Shown here one piece after another: positions 29,047-38,396 of a DNA stretch of 43,620 bases. Made by a program: the position numbers and the translations under genes. The stretch is from Blautia sp. (GTDB lineage: Bacteria > Bacillota > Clostridia > Lachnospirales > Lachnospiraceae), in the NCBI GenBank assembly GCA_017463155.1, contig JAFTPT010000050.1, positions 1-43,620 on the forward strand, written 5' to 3'. The notes under the pieces were generated by a model, which was given only the letters and a program-made list of their open reading frames with translations, searched no databases and was not told the origin of the DNA. Numbering within the stretch: the first letter of the stretch is position 1; the number at the start of each line of letters is the position of its first letter.

Positions 29047-30015
29047 TTACCAGATCCCTCCGACCACTTCCTCATCGCCGTCCATAAAGGTCGAAACGGT
29101 AAAGGAACCATAATAATGGTAGCCGGTCATGCCGGTCTCCGGTTCGTCCACGTATTCGCTGCTGTCCGCTGCCCCGAGCGAGCTCTCCAGGCTCGAGAGA
29201 GACTGACCGATAAAGCTTTCGGCCTGCTTGATCCTCACGTCGTCCGCATCCCCGTCGCCGGCGTTGGCATCCTCATTATGATCGGGCGTCACGGCCGGTG
29301 TCGGCGTCGGTGTCCCCGCTGTTTCCGCCGGTGTCGGCGTCGGTTCCGGCTCCTCCTGGTCTTCACTGTCCAGAAGTCCGAGACGCTTCTTTACTTCCTC
29401 CAGGGTAGAATATTCCCTGCTGCCGGTCGATGTAAGATACCTGGCATAAGGGATACTGTCCTCCCCGGTCCCGTCCATGCAGAGCCTGAGCTCCTTCATG
29501 ACCGTAAGCGGCAGCCTTCTGAAAAAGCACTCATTCCTGTCCACATCCGAATAGCTTACACGGATGTCGTAGCTCGTAATGACCTGCCCTTCCTCATCCT
29601 TCCGGCTTCCGTCGTAATAATAGACTGCTTTGTCCCCGTTCGCGAGCACAAATCTGTGCCCCGTCTGTTCGTCGCCCCACTCGTCACTGTCCTCACCGGC
29701 CGGAAGAGCCGGACGGATAAAAATGTCCGCGATCTCACTCCCGGTCTGATTGATCAGCACGACCTGGGACGCAGTCTGTGTCTTTGTGCCCATCTCATTC
29801 TGGATCTCTTCCGCCGGAGCTGCCGCGACCGTCGTAGGCGTCGGTTTTTCCATCTCGACAAGAGATCCCTCCGCGGCTTCAGCTTCAGCCTCGGATAGCT
29901 TTGCGGTTTCCTCCTTTGCCGCCTCCCCCTGTTCCTGTCCTGCCTTTTTTCCGCAGCCGGCAAGTGCCAGGATGAGTACCGCGAAAACGGCAAAAAGATA
30001 GTATCTTTTTTTCAT
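29047..30015 (-). CDS. Lipoprotein with Pro-Thr linker repeats
   Basis: A 322-aa protein. The signal peptide MKKRYYLFAVFAVLILALAG ends at a lipobox (LAGC, C21). Then there is an acidic Ala/Glu segment, a globular region (about 80-215, with QVVLINQTGSEIADIFIRP and FVLANGDKAVYYYD), two PTPTP stretches (PEPTPTPAET, GTPTPTPAVTP), and a C-terminal domain (ESFIGQSLSSLESSLG). Exported and membrane anchored. The family is not recognised; its own promoter is at 30074-30102. Confidence 0.75.
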   Translation of the reverse strand: MKKRYYLFAVFAVLILALAGCGKKAGQEQGEAAKEETAKLSEAEAEAAEGSLVEMEKPTPTTVAAAPAEEIQNEMGTKTQTASQVVLINQTGSEIADIFIRPALPAGEDSDEWGDEQTGHRFVLANGDKAVYYYDGSRKDEEGQVITSYDIRVSYSDVDRNECFFRRLPLTVMKELRLCMDGTGEDSIPYARYLTSTGSREYSTLEEVKKRLGLLDSEDQEEPEPTPTPAETAGTPTPTPAVTPDHNEDANAGDGDADDVRIKQAESFIGQSLSSLESSLGAADSSEYVDEPETGMTGYHYYGSFTVSTFMDGDEEVVGGIW

Positions 30016-30073
30016 CTGACTCCCCTCCTGTTGACCGGAATCTTCGCGTAAATCGTCCCCTTACTCCTTGTTC

Positions 30074-30102
30074 ATTATTGCAGAGGAAACGATTCTTGTC
30101 AA
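30074..30102 (-). promoter_or_regulatory. Lipoprotein gene promoter
   Basis: On the minus strand TTGACA (30102-30097), 17 bp, AATAAT (30079-30074). Confidence 0.7.
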
Positions 30103-30142
30103 CCAAACCGGGTCGTAATTCATAGAATTTTCATGATTCCAT

Positions 30143-33100
30143 TCAGCTGAGCTGCCAGGATACCATGCTGCCTGTGCGGTCTCTTGTGACCAGCAGCTGG
30201 TCCTCGATCTCCTGCTTCAGCTCGGACACATGGGAGATCAGGCCTACCAGCCTTTTTCCTCCGGCCATCTGCTTGAGTACGCGTACAGCCTGGTCCCGTG
30301 CGTTGTCGTCCAGCGAGCCGAAGCCTTCGTCGATAAACATCATGTCCAGATGAATGGCTGCCGCACTCTCCTGGATCTCATCAGCCATCCCGAGAGCCAG
30401 GGAAAGCGCTGCCATAAAGGACTCTCCCCCCGACAAAGTCCGGACTTCACGCTCCTTGCCCGTAAGCGTAGAATAGACCATCAGGTCCAGACCCCGGTTT
30501 CGTCCTTCGCCGGCCATCTCCATGCTGCAGAGGCGGAAGGAGAACTGTCCCGAGGACATCTCCTCAAACCGGCGGTTTGCGGCATTCAGAATCCGTTCGA
30601 GATATTTTCGCTGCACATAGGTCTCAAGATCCATCCGCGCCCCGGTCACCTTTCCGGCGAGTACAAGGTACAGATTCTCAAGCTTCTGGAATTCCCGCAG
30701 CATTCCGGCACGTTCCTCCATGCGCGGCGTAAGTGCATCAAAGACCTCTCTGTTCCGCTGCAGAAGCTCCCTGCACCTGTCATAGCGGACCGTGTCTGTC
30801 CCGAGTCTTTCCTCCGCTTCCAGGACTTCCTGTGCAAGTCTTTCAAGATCCGGCTTATCATTATCCCCGATCGCGGTCACGGCTTCCTCAAAAAGCCGGC
30901 CGGCGGCGGCCCTGCCGCTCTGGAATCTCTCTGCTTCCTGCCGGAGCAGCTCCACCGATTCAAGGGAAAAGCGTTCTGTAAGATCCTGCCACTCCTTTTC
31001 CGAAAGCCCGGCTTTTTGGCAGCCGGCTTCGTACAGGGACTTCCGGTGATCCGCATCCTCCCAAAGACGGGGAAGTTCTCGCTGGTACTGCAAAAGAAGT
31101 GTCCTGCAGCTGTCGGCCTCTTTTCTGGCCGCACGTGCTTCTTTTACGGCAGCCTCATATCGCGCCGCCGCCTCCTTCCTTTCCTTCCGGGCTTTTTCTT
31201 CTTCCAGGACAGCTTTTTCCACCGTATCATAAGGGAGCGACTTTGTCAGTTCTTCCAGCGTACTACGCTCTTTTTCGGCGGCTGTAAGCAAGGTCCCCGC
31301 ATTCTCGGTGGACTTCAGCACCTCGCGGCGCAGATGCTCTGTATCCTGCACAGCCTTTTCAATCTGCTGCTGCAGCCGATTCAGCTGACGCGCCGCTTCC
31401 TGCCTCTGTTTTCCTTCTTTTTCCAGTTCCTCACAATACGTCCGGAAAGCCGCTTCCAGTTCTGACAATCCCAAATCCGACGTAATACCGGATACACCAC
31501 GATCCGCCATCTGCCGGGAAAGCTTCTGTATCTGTCCCGCAAAGCCGTTCTTCCGCTCCTCGGCCACCATGAAGGCCGCATGGCTTTTTGCGGCGGCCTT
31601 CTCCTGCCGTCCTGACGCGGTACGAAGCTCCTTCTCCAGCTGATCGACGTTTTCCCTGGTGAGTTCAGGTTCTGTCTCATGTGTCATGCATGGCGCCGGA
31701 TGCTCCTTCGAGCCGCAGACCGGGCACGGTTCTCCTTCAATCAGATCCGCGGCCAGAAGCCCCGCCTGGGCGTTCAGGAACCGTTTCCGGAGCTCCTCGT
31801 AGCGCAGCTGCGCTTTTTCATAATGCGAGCAGGCCTTTTTATACTCTTCTTTCAGGCGGTCGGCCTCTACGGCGCTTTTTTCCGCCTCCCCCTTAAGGGT
31901 ACGGACCTCCTCAAGTTCCCGGGTAATATCATCCGCGGCCTTAGCACGCACCTTGAAAAGTGCCAGCTGCCGGTCGGCGTCCTCAAGAACCTCCCGCTCC
32001 TTCGTCCATCTTTTCACGGATTCCCCGAGATCCCGAAGTTCTTTTTTATATCCTTCGGTCGCTGCTTCGGCCTGCCGGCAGTCGCGTTCTTTTTCTTCCA
32101 GCCTTTTCCGGCATTCATCGATCCTTGCAAACAGTGCAAGTGCTTTTTTTGCCTGCTCTTCGATCCGGGTGCTTTCCTTCAGCTGTTTCTCGTTACGGTC
32201 GGCAGCTTCCTTTTCGGCGTCTGCCGTGCTCCCGGCCTTCTGAAGAAGCTCCGGCAGCCTTTCTTCTTCGGTGCGGGCTCTGTCTTCGGTTTCCGAAGCC
32301 ATCTTGCGGGCGTCTTCAAATCGTCTGTACAGGCTCTGTACATCGTACGCGCTTCGGATCTGCCGTCCAAGCACCTGTTTCTGTCCGATGTCCGGTTCCT
32401 GCATGGCAAAGCCGTCAAGCTCCTTTGCCGCGCGTTCCTTCTGGTCAAACAGAAGCGCCAGGTTCTTTGCCCGGGCGTTTTCTTCTTTTTTTTCGTCGCG
32501 GATCGTTCTGCTCTTCTCAAAGCGTTCCGATTCCCCTGCAAACGCATCCTGCAGGAAGTCCAGCATCTGTGCCAGGGAAGAAAGGAGTGCTTCCATATCC
32601 GTGACAGAGAACCTCTCCGACAGAAGGACCTTGTCCATGCCGGCCCGGACAGCCTCCGCGTTCTCATACTCCTCCGGCACAAGAATGCGTGCAGCCTCCG
32701 TCTGGCAGATCGTCCTGATCCGGGCGATATCCTGCAGTTTTTCCTTTCTCCTGCCCGCCAGTTCCTCCACAATGGCCTGATACCGTTCCGTCCGGAACAG
32801 CTTCCGAAAAACGACCTTTTTGTCTTCCGATCTGGCCCGTAAAAGCTCCATAAACTCGCCCTGCGCGATCATGGCCACCTGCATGAACTGTGCCTTTGTG
32901 AGTCCGATGATCTCCAGAAGCCGGCGGTCCGCCTCCTTCTGAGGATATTCCCTTCCGTCGGGCATCAAAAGGGAGACGCTGCCCGCTTCCTCCTTGGTGC
33001 CCGTCCCTCTTTTTAACGGACGGACGTGCCTCGGCGAACGGCGTACGGTATAGATCTCCTGCCTTCCGCCGCTCTCCTGGCTGAAAACAAGCTCTACAAA

Positions 33101-33334
33101 CGGCGTAAGCCCCAGATCCGCAAACTGGCTCTGGAGCTCTGTCCCATCCTTTTTATTGTTCAGCGAACTGGCCTCCCCGTACAGGGCGAACACGATCGCG
33201 TCAAAGATCGTCGTCTTTCCGGCTCCCGTATCTCCCGAGATCAGGAACAGGTTCTGACGCACTTTCGTAAAATCGATCACGGTCTCACCGGCATAAGAGC
33301 CGAAGGCCTGCATCGTTATCTGTAACGGTCTCAT
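30143..33334 (-). CDS. sbcC: Exonuclease subunit SbcC
   Basis: A 1063-aa SMC-like ATPase of the Mre11/Rad50-type nuclease. Walker A GDTGAGKTTIFDA near the N-terminus; long coiled-coil arms; the zinc hook CPVCG near residue 536; the C-terminal signature VRTLSGGESFMAALSL and Walker B MMFIDEGFGSLD. With SbcD it cleaves DNA hairpins and protein-blocked ends. ATGA overlap with sbcD. Confidence 0.95.
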   Translation of the reverse strand: MRPLQITMQAFGSYAGETVIDFTKVRQNLFLISGDTGAGKTTIFDAIVFALYGEASSLNNKKDGTELQSQFADLGLTPFVELVFSQESGGRQEIYTVRRSPRHVRPLKRGTGTKEEAGSVSLLMPDGREYPQKEADRRLLEIIGLTKAQFMQVAMIAQGEFMELLRARSEDKKVVFRKLFRTERYQAIVEELAGRRKEKLQDIARIRTICQTEAARILVPEEYENAEAVRAGMDKVLLSERFSVTDMEALLSSLAQMLDFLQDAFAGESERFEKSRTIRDEKKEENARAKNLALLFDQKERAAKELDGFAMQEPDIGQKQVLGRQIRSAYDVQSLYRRFEDARKMASETEDRARTEEERLPELLQKAGSTADAEKEAADRNEKQLKESTRIEEQAKKALALFARIDECRKRLEEKERDCRQAEAATEGYKKELRDLGESVKRWTKEREVLEDADRQLALFKVRAKAADDITRELEEVRTLKGEAEKSAVEADRLKEEYKKACSHYEKAQLRYEELRKRFLNAQAGLLAADLIEGEPCPVCGSKEHPAPCMTHETEPELTRENVDQLEKELRTASGRQEKAAAKSHAAFMVAEERKNGFAGQIQKLSRQMADRGVSGITSDLGLSELEAAFRTYCEELEKEGKQRQEAARQLNRLQQQIEKAVQDTEHLRREVLKSTENAGTLLTAAEKERSTLEELTKSLPYDTVEKAVLEEEKARKERKEAAARYEAAVKEARAARKEADSCRTLLLQYQRELPRLWEDADHRKSLYEAGCQKAGLSEKEWQDLTERFSLESVELLRQEAERFQSGRAAAGRLFEEAVTAIGDNDKPDLERLAQEVLEAEERLGTDTVRYDRCRELLQRNREVFDALTPRMEERAGMLREFQKLENLYLVLAGKVTGARMDLETYVQRKYLERILNAANRRFEEMSSGQFSFRLCSMEMAGEGRNRGLDLMVYSTLTGKEREVRTLSGGESFMAALSLALGMADEIQESAAAIHLDMMFIDEGFGSLDDNARDQAVRVLKQMAGGKRLVGLISHVSELKQEIEDQLLVTRDRTGSMVSWQLS

Positions 33335-34482
33335 CCTTCCGATTCCCCCCAGACCTTCCGGATCACATCCTGCAGGATACGCTGTTCTTCGTCATCGGGA
33401 TCCCGCAGGAATTCACAGCAAAGGGCATACGGATCCGGCTCAGCTGCCATCTCTCTTCTGTGGTCGTCCTGCCCGGCACGAACCTGCTCCCGGCGGATCT
33501 CCAGCAGATAGGGAAAGGCCGCCCGCAGCCGGTCCTGCACGTCGATCTCCCCCTCCTCCGGAAGACCGGTGAGGATCACGGTCACGTAATCCTCGCATGC
33601 CATGGACAATACCTCCGCAAGAGTCCCCTGAAGGATCCTCACCTGCCGAAGCGGCAAAAGCGGCAGACGGCTGATGGAGATTTCCCCTTTTTGGGGCATG
33701 TCGACCATGACAAGGGATTTTTCCTGCCCTGCTTCACTTACGGAACATGCATAGGGTGTCCCTGAATACAGAGCATGGCTGCTCACCTTCATGGGCTTGT
33801 GGATATGCCCGAGGGCGGCATAATCAAACCTCTTCAGCACCTTCGAAGATACCTCGTCGATGTTGCCGAGGATCCGGATCTCCGAATCCATCCGCTCCAC
33901 ATCCTCCGCCGTCCTTCCGGCCGGAAGGTAAAACTGGTGGCTTACCAGCACGTTCCGCGCATCCGGATCATACTCCTCCCGTTCGAGAAGCCTTTGAAGA
34001 GTCTCCTCGTAGGAATACAGGTTTCCGTTCTCCTGCGTCCCGACGACCTGCTTTACCATGGACGGCCTGACAAAGGGAAGCAGATAGAAATGCACCGGTC
34101 CGGCCTCATCGGTGAGCGTGACCTTCTGGATATGCTGCTCCTCCGTTTCGGGCGGAAGCCCGATCATGTATACATTCTGTTTTTTCAGTACATTCCGGAA
34201 ACAGTTGACCCGCGGTGCACTGTCGTGATTGCCGCTGATCAGCATCAGCGCCGTCTTTGGAAGGCTTTCGGCCAGTTCTCCGATAAAACGGTCAAAAACC
34301 TCGACCGCCTCCACCGAAGGGACCGCCTTGTCATAGATATCCCCGGCGATCACGACCGCGTCCGGTTTCTCCCTTTCCGCCAGTGTCACGATCTGCCCGA
34401 GCACATGCTCCTGGTATTCCCGGAGATCCTGGTTCAAAAGCTTCAGGCCGATATGCAGATCCGATAAATGGAAAAATCTCAT
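33331..34482 (-). CDS. sbcD: Exonuclease subunit SbcD
   Basis: A 383-aa Mre11-like metallophosphoesterase: SDLHIG, AGDIYD, ISGNHDS, GHIHKP give the metal ligands. It is the nuclease partner of SbcC, encoded directly before it and 14 bp after smpB. Confidence 0.95.
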   Translation of the reverse strand: MRFFHLSDLHIGLKLLNQDLREYQEHVLGQIVTLAEREKPDAVVIAGDIYDKAVPSVEAVEVFDRFIGELAESLPKTALMLISGNHDSAPRVNCFRNVLKKQNVYMIGLPPETEEQHIQKVTLTDEAGPVHFYLLPFVRPSMVKQVVGTQENGNLYSYEETLQRLLEREEYDPDARNVLVSHQFYLPAGRTAEDVERMDSEIRILGNIDEVSSKVLKRFDYAALGHIHKPMKVSSHALYSGTPYACSVSEAGQEKSLVMVDMPQKGEISISRLPLLPLRQVRILQGTLAEVLSMACEDYVTVILTGLPEEGEIDVQDRLRAAFPYLLEIRREQVRAGQDDHRREMAAEPDPYALCCEFLRDPDDEEQRILQDVIRKVWGESEG

Positions 34483-34496
34483 CCCTGGCCGCTCCT

Positions 34497-34964
34497 TTAC
34501 AGGTTCCTGACCTTGAATTCCCGTTCCGCCTCGCGTCGCTGGTCTTTCTTCGCGATGTCCTCCCGCTTGTCATAGAGTTTTTTGCCCCTGGCAAGTCCGA
34601 GCTCCACCTTGACCAGACTGTCCTTGAAGTACACCTGCAGCGGGATCAGGGTAAGCCCCTTCTCCTTCAGCTTTGACTCGATCTTGCGGATCTCGTACCT
34701 GTGCAGCAGAAGCTTCCGTACGCGAAGGGGATCCTTGTTGAAGATGTTGCCCTTCTCATAGGGGCTGATATGCATGCCGTAGACCAGCACTTCCCCGTGC
34801 TCCACCCTGACAAAGGATTCCTTGATGCTGCACTTTCCGAGCCGCAGGGATTTGACCTCCGTCCCCGCCAGGGCGATCCCGGCTTCGTATTTTTCATCGA
34901 TAAAATAATCATGATAAGCCTTTTTGTTGTTGGCGATCAGGCTTGTCCCTTTTTTCTTTGCCAT
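34497..34964 (-). CDS. smpB: SsrA-binding protein SmpB
   Basis: A 155-aa protein that delivers tmRNA to stalled ribosomes. [40 protein letters not shown] and the basic tail [20 protein letters not shown] are diagnostic. First gene of the smpB-sbcD-sbcC operon. The tmRNA gene is not in the window. Confidence 0.96.
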   Translation of the reverse strand: MAKKKGTSLIANNKKAYHDYFIDEKYEAGIALAGTEVKSLRLGKCSIKESFVRVEHGEVLVYGMHISPYEKGNIFNKDPLRVRKLLLHRYEIRKIESKLKEKGLTLIPLQVYFKDSLVKVELGLARGKKLYDKREDIAKKDQRREAEREFKVRNL

Positions 34965-35001
34965 CTTCCGTCCTCCGGTTTTACTTTTCTTTAAGAAACA
35001 G

Positions 35002-35030
35002 AAAACACTCTTGCAGGATACAAGAGTGTT
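35002..35030 (-). terminator. Terminator between secG and smpB
   Basis: On the minus strand AACACTCTTG (35030-35021) pairs with CAAGAGTGTT (35013-35004), followed by TTCTGTTTCTT. Confidence 0.75.
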
Positions 35031-35066
35031 TCAGATTTTGATTCTTCTGTCTCTGTCCGTGACCCA

Positions 35067-35303
35067 TCAGAAATTGAGGTTCAGGATGATCGCAAATACA
35101 AAGAAAAGCACAGCCATAATGGTGGTCGCTCTTACAAGGCCGCCCTCCATGGAACGTCCTTTGTTCTTGCCCCAATAGGAATCAGCTGCTCCGGCGATCG
35201 ATCCAAGTCCCTGCTGTTTGCCTTCCTGCATCAGAACGACTACGGTCAATGCGATACAATCTATCACGAAGAGAATCGTCAGAATAACTCGTAAAACACC
35301 CAC
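35067..35303 (-). CDS. secG: Preprotein translocase subunit SecG
   Basis: A 78-aa protein with two membrane helices (about 4-22 and 55-74) and the conserved loop VVLMQEGKQQGLGSIAGA. It is an accessory subunit of the SecYEG channel. GTG start after AGGAGGTGTACGTAA. Confidence 0.92.
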   Translation of the reverse strand: MGVLRVILTILFVIDCIALTVVVLMQEGKQQGLGSIAGAADSYWGKNKGRSMEGGLVRATTIMAVLFFVFAIILNLNF

Positions 35304-35333
35304 TTACGTACACCTCCTAATCAACTAAAGGCT

Positions 35334-35362
35334 ATTGTACCATAGCCAGATGGGGATTTCAA
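35334..35362 (-). promoter_or_regulatory. secG promoter
   Basis: On the minus strand TTGAAA (35362-35357), 17 bp, TACAAT (35339-35334). Confidence 0.7.
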
Positions 35363-35370
35363 CTTCTTTT

Positions 35371-36477
35371 TTAAACGAATAAAGCTTTACGGTTACTATT
35401 CACGGCAGATTCGATGACTCCACCGCCGACAACAATGTCCCCGTCGTAGAGAACGACCGCCTGGCCGGCCGTGATCGCCCGCTGGGGCTCCTCAAAACGG
35501 ACGTGCAGTTTCCCGTCCTCCGTCTGCCAGGCAAGTGCGTCCTGTTCTTTATGCTTATAGCGGATCCGGGCTTTCACATGCATCGGTTCCTTCAGTTCAT
35601 CCACGGAGATCAGGTTGACATCCCCTGCCGTAAGCTCCCTGGAAAAAAGATCTTCATTCTCTCCGAGCACCACCTCATTGGTATCTGTCCGAAGCTCGCA
35701 TACATAGATCCGCCGTCCCGCCGGCAGGCCGAGGCCGCGCCGCTGGCCGACCGTGTAATGGGTGATCCCCTTGTGGCGGCCGAGAACGGTGCCCTGCCGG
35801 TCCACAAAATCGCCCTCCGGCAGCCGGACCCCCGTATGCCTTTCAATAAAGGAGGCATAATCCCCGTCCGGCACAAAGCAGATATCCTGGCTGTCGTGCT
35901 TCCGGGCATTGACAAACCCGTTCTTTTCCGCGATCGCACGGACTTCCTCCTTGTGAAGAGTGCCCAGCGGGAACCGGACATGCGCCAGCTGCTCCTGTGT
36001 AAGGGTGTAGAGGACGTAGGACTGGTCCTTGTTCCCATCGACAGCCTTCCGAAGCAGGTACCTGCCCCGTTCTTCATCATACTCCGTTCTGGCATAGTGT
36101 CCGGTCACGATATAGTCGAAACCCAGCTCCTTCATACGATGCAGAAGCTTCTCAAATTTCAGGTACCGGTTGCAGTCGATACAGGGATTCGGCGTCCGCC
36201 CGTGCAGATACGCGTCGCTGAACCGGTCCATAACCTCTTCACGGAAACGATCCGTAAAATTGAACACGTAAAACGGGATGCCGATCCGGTTCGCGACGCT
36301 TCTTGCGTCCTCCACGTCCGATAAAGAGCAGCAGGATTTTTCCTTCTCGATCCCGACGTCCTCGTTCTGAAAGAGCTTCATGGTCGCCCCGATGCACTCA
36401 TCCCCTGATTCCCTGACCAGAAGAGCGGCTACCGAGCTGTCGACGCCTCCGCTCATGGCTATGATCGCCTTTTTCAT
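35371..36477 (-). CDS. mnmA: tRNA 2-thiouridylase MnmA
   Basis: A 368-aa enzyme thiolating U34 of tRNA for Lys, Glu and Gln. The PP-loop motif AMSGGVDSSVAALL at the N-terminus; the Cys of NPCIDCNRYLKF and the Cys of SQDICFVPDGDY are the catalytic pair; VGQRRGLG in the C-terminal half. The start at 36477 follows GACAGGAGAG; the longer frame reaches into hemB and is not used. It is the last gene of the hem operon, 14 bp after hemB. Confidence 0.95.
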   Translation of the reverse strand: MKKAIIAMSGGVDSSVAALLVRESGDECIGATMKLFQNEDVGIEKEKSCCSLSDVEDARSVANRIGIPFYVFNFTDRFREEVMDRFSDAYLHGRTPNPCIDCNRYLKFEKLLHRMKELGFDYIVTGHYARTEYDEERGRYLLRKAVDGNKDQSYVLYTLTQEQLAHVRFPLGTLHKEEVRAIAEKNGFVNARKHDSQDICFVPDGDYASFIERHTGVRLPEGDFVDRQGTVLGRHKGITHYTVGQRRGLGLPAGRRIYVCELRTDTNEVVLGENEDLFSRELTAGDVNLISVDELKEPMHVKARIRYKHKEQDALAWQTEDGKLHVRFEEPQRAITAGQAVVLYDGDIVVGGGVIESAVNSNRKALFV

Positions 36478-36491
36478 GAAAAACTCTCCTG

Positions 36492-37475
36492 TCAGCCGAT
36501 ACGCCCTTCCTGCATGAATCCGGCCAGTTCCTTCGCGTAGTATGTAATATAGATGTCCGCACCGGCTCTGTAGGCGGCTGTCGCCATCTCGCACACGATC
36601 CGTTCCTCATCGATCCAGCCCTTCAGGGCTGCCGCCTTGACCATGGCATACTCTCCGCTCACACTGTAGGTAGCCACCGGAAGGTCGATGCAGTCGCGCA
36701 CCTCGCGCACCAGATCCAGGTAGGACATCGCCGGCTTGACCATGATGATGTCGGCGCCTTCCTCCACATCGAGAAGTGCTTCCTTGATCCCTTCCCTGCG
36801 GTTGTGCGGATCCATCTGGTAGCTCTTGCGGTCTCCGAAGGAAGGCGCAGAGCCGGCCGCGTCACGGAACGGGCCGTAAAAAGCCGAAGCATATTTCACC
36901 GCATAGGACATGATCGGTGTATTCTGAAAGCCGTTTGCATCCAGCTTTTCCCGGATCGCGCGGACCCGGCCGTCCATCATGTCGGAAGGAGCTACCATAG
37001 CCGCTCCTGCCTGCACATGGGACAGGGCTGTCTTTGCAAGGAGTTCCAGCGTGGGATCATTATCCACGTCATGGTCGCACAGAACGCCGCAATGACCGTG
37101 GGAGGTATATTCACACATACATACGTCCGTGATCAGATAGAGCTCCGGATAATCCTGCTTTGCCTTCCGGAGAGCCCTCTGTACGATGCCGTCCTCCGCG
37201 TAGGCCTGGCTTCCGACCTCATCCTTGTGCTCCGGGATCCCGAACAGCATGACGTTCGTTACGCCTGCCTTCAGCAGTTTCTCCAGCTCTTCGCCCATCC
37301 GGTCGACCGTGTAACGGTACTGTCCGACCAGCGACGGGATCTCCTCCGCCTTGTTTTCCCCGTCCATCACGAACATGGGATAGATCAGGGAAGCCTTGTC
37401 CATGCGGGTCTCCCGTACCATGCGGCGGATCGCCTCTCCTCCGCGAAGTCTTCTTGGTCTCATTGTCAGATCCAT
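36492..37475 (-). CDS. hemB: Delta-aminolevulinic acid dehydratase
   Basis: A 327-aa enzyme (porphobilinogen synthase) joining two aminolevulinates. The cysteine-rich metal site reads DVCMCEYTSHGHCG, a zinc-type enzyme. The Schiff-base lysines lie in SYAVKYASAFYGP and IIMVKPAMSYLD. Third step before uroporphyrinogen. 5 bp after hemC. Confidence 0.96.
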   Translation of the reverse strand: MDLTMRPRRLRGGEAIRRMVRETRMDKASLIYPMFVMDGENKAEEIPSLVGQYRYTVDRMGEELEKLLKAGVTNVMLFGIPEHKDEVGSQAYAEDGIVQRALRKAKQDYPELYLITDVCMCEYTSHGHCGVLCDHDVDNDPTLELLAKTALSHVQAGAAMVAPSDMMDGRVRAIREKLDANGFQNTPIMSYAVKYASAFYGPFRDAAGSAPSFGDRKSYQMDPHNRREGIKEALLDVEEGADIIMVKPAMSYLDLVREVRDCIDLPVATYSVSGEYAMVKAAALKGWIDEERIVCEMATAAYRAGADIYITYYAKELAGFMQEGRIG

Positions 37476-37480
37476 CGTCC

Positions 37481-38371
37481 TTATCCTTCCTTTCTAAGCG
37501 TATCCGCCAGTTTTCGTCCAAGATCTTCCGCCTGCCGGCGGTCCTGAACGCTTTCCTCCATGACGCCCGTACGGTGCTCATGGGTCTCCTCATTCCAGTA
37601 TAATCCCCGGAGAAGGATGTGTCCGTCCTTCACCTGTGCATGCGCTGCGACCGGTGAACTGCAGCCTCCGTCCAGCTCCGTCACAAATCCACGTTCGCAG
37701 ATGGCCGCAAGGGCTGTGTCCCTGTCCTCATACCCTTCCAGATAGGGATGCTCTTCGCCGGCTCTTCCCTGCACCGCCAGGATCCCCTGGCCGCCGGCCG
37801 GGATCATCTCCTCCGGTGAAAAATACCGGAAGATCCGATCTGCAAGGCCCAGCCGTTTGAGGCCGGCCGCCGCCAGGATCAGCCCGCCGAACTGTCCTTC
37901 ATCCAGCTTCCGGAGCCGCGTCTGCAGATTCCCCCGCACCGGCTCCACCTTGTGATCCGGAAACAGAGCACGGAGCTGCAGCTGTCTTCGCAGGCTCGAG
38001 CTTCCGATCGGAAGAGCCGGATCCAGCTCTTTTGCCCCCTCCGGAAGGACAAGCACATCCCTCGGATCCTCTCTTTTTGAAAAAGCCAGCAGCGGCAGAT
38101 CCTCCGCCACCTCCATCGGCACATCCTTCAGGCTGTGGACCGATATATCCGCGCGATTCTCGCGAAGCGCGATGTCCAGTTCCTTGACGAACAGGCCTTT
38201 CCCGCCGACCTTGTCAAGCGTGCGGTCCAGGATCTTGTCTCCCGTCGTCTTCAGCGTCACAAGCGTGGTCGCCACATCCGGATGGTTTTCCTCAATAAAT
38301 GCCATCAGGGAGCGGCTCTGTACCACGGCAAGGCGGCTCTCCCGGCTCGCAACGCGTACTTCCTGTTTCAT
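37481..38371 (-). CDS. hemC: Porphobilinogen deaminase
   Basis: A 296-aa enzyme polymerising four porphobilinogens to hydroxymethylbilane. VASRESRLAVVQS, LFVKELDIALRENRADISVH, SLRRQLQLRALFPD, and the dipyrromethane cofactor cysteine in ELDGGCSSPVAAHA are all present. Ribosome site GGAGGATAGCC. Confidence 0.96.
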   Translation of the reverse strand: MKQEVRVASRESRLAVVQSRSLMAFIEENHPDVATTLVTLKTTGDKILDRTLDKVGGKGLFVKELDIALRENRADISVHSLKDVPMEVAEDLPLLAFSKREDPRDVLVLPEGAKELDPALPIGSSSLRRQLQLRALFPDHKVEPVRGNLQTRLRKLDEGQFGGLILAAAGLKRLGLADRIFRYFSPEEMIPAGGQGILAVQGRAGEEHPYLEGYEDRDTALAAICERGFVTELDGGCSSPVAAHAQVKDGHILLRGLYWNEETHEHRTGVMEESVQDRRQAEDLGRKLADTLRKEG

Positions 38372-38396
38372 GGCTATCCTCCATATACTTTTATAT

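Noticed and set aside
28189-29898. 569-aa plus-strand ORF
   Set aside because: It is a shadow frame over pyrH and the lipoprotein gene on the minus strand; no ribosome site or protein family.
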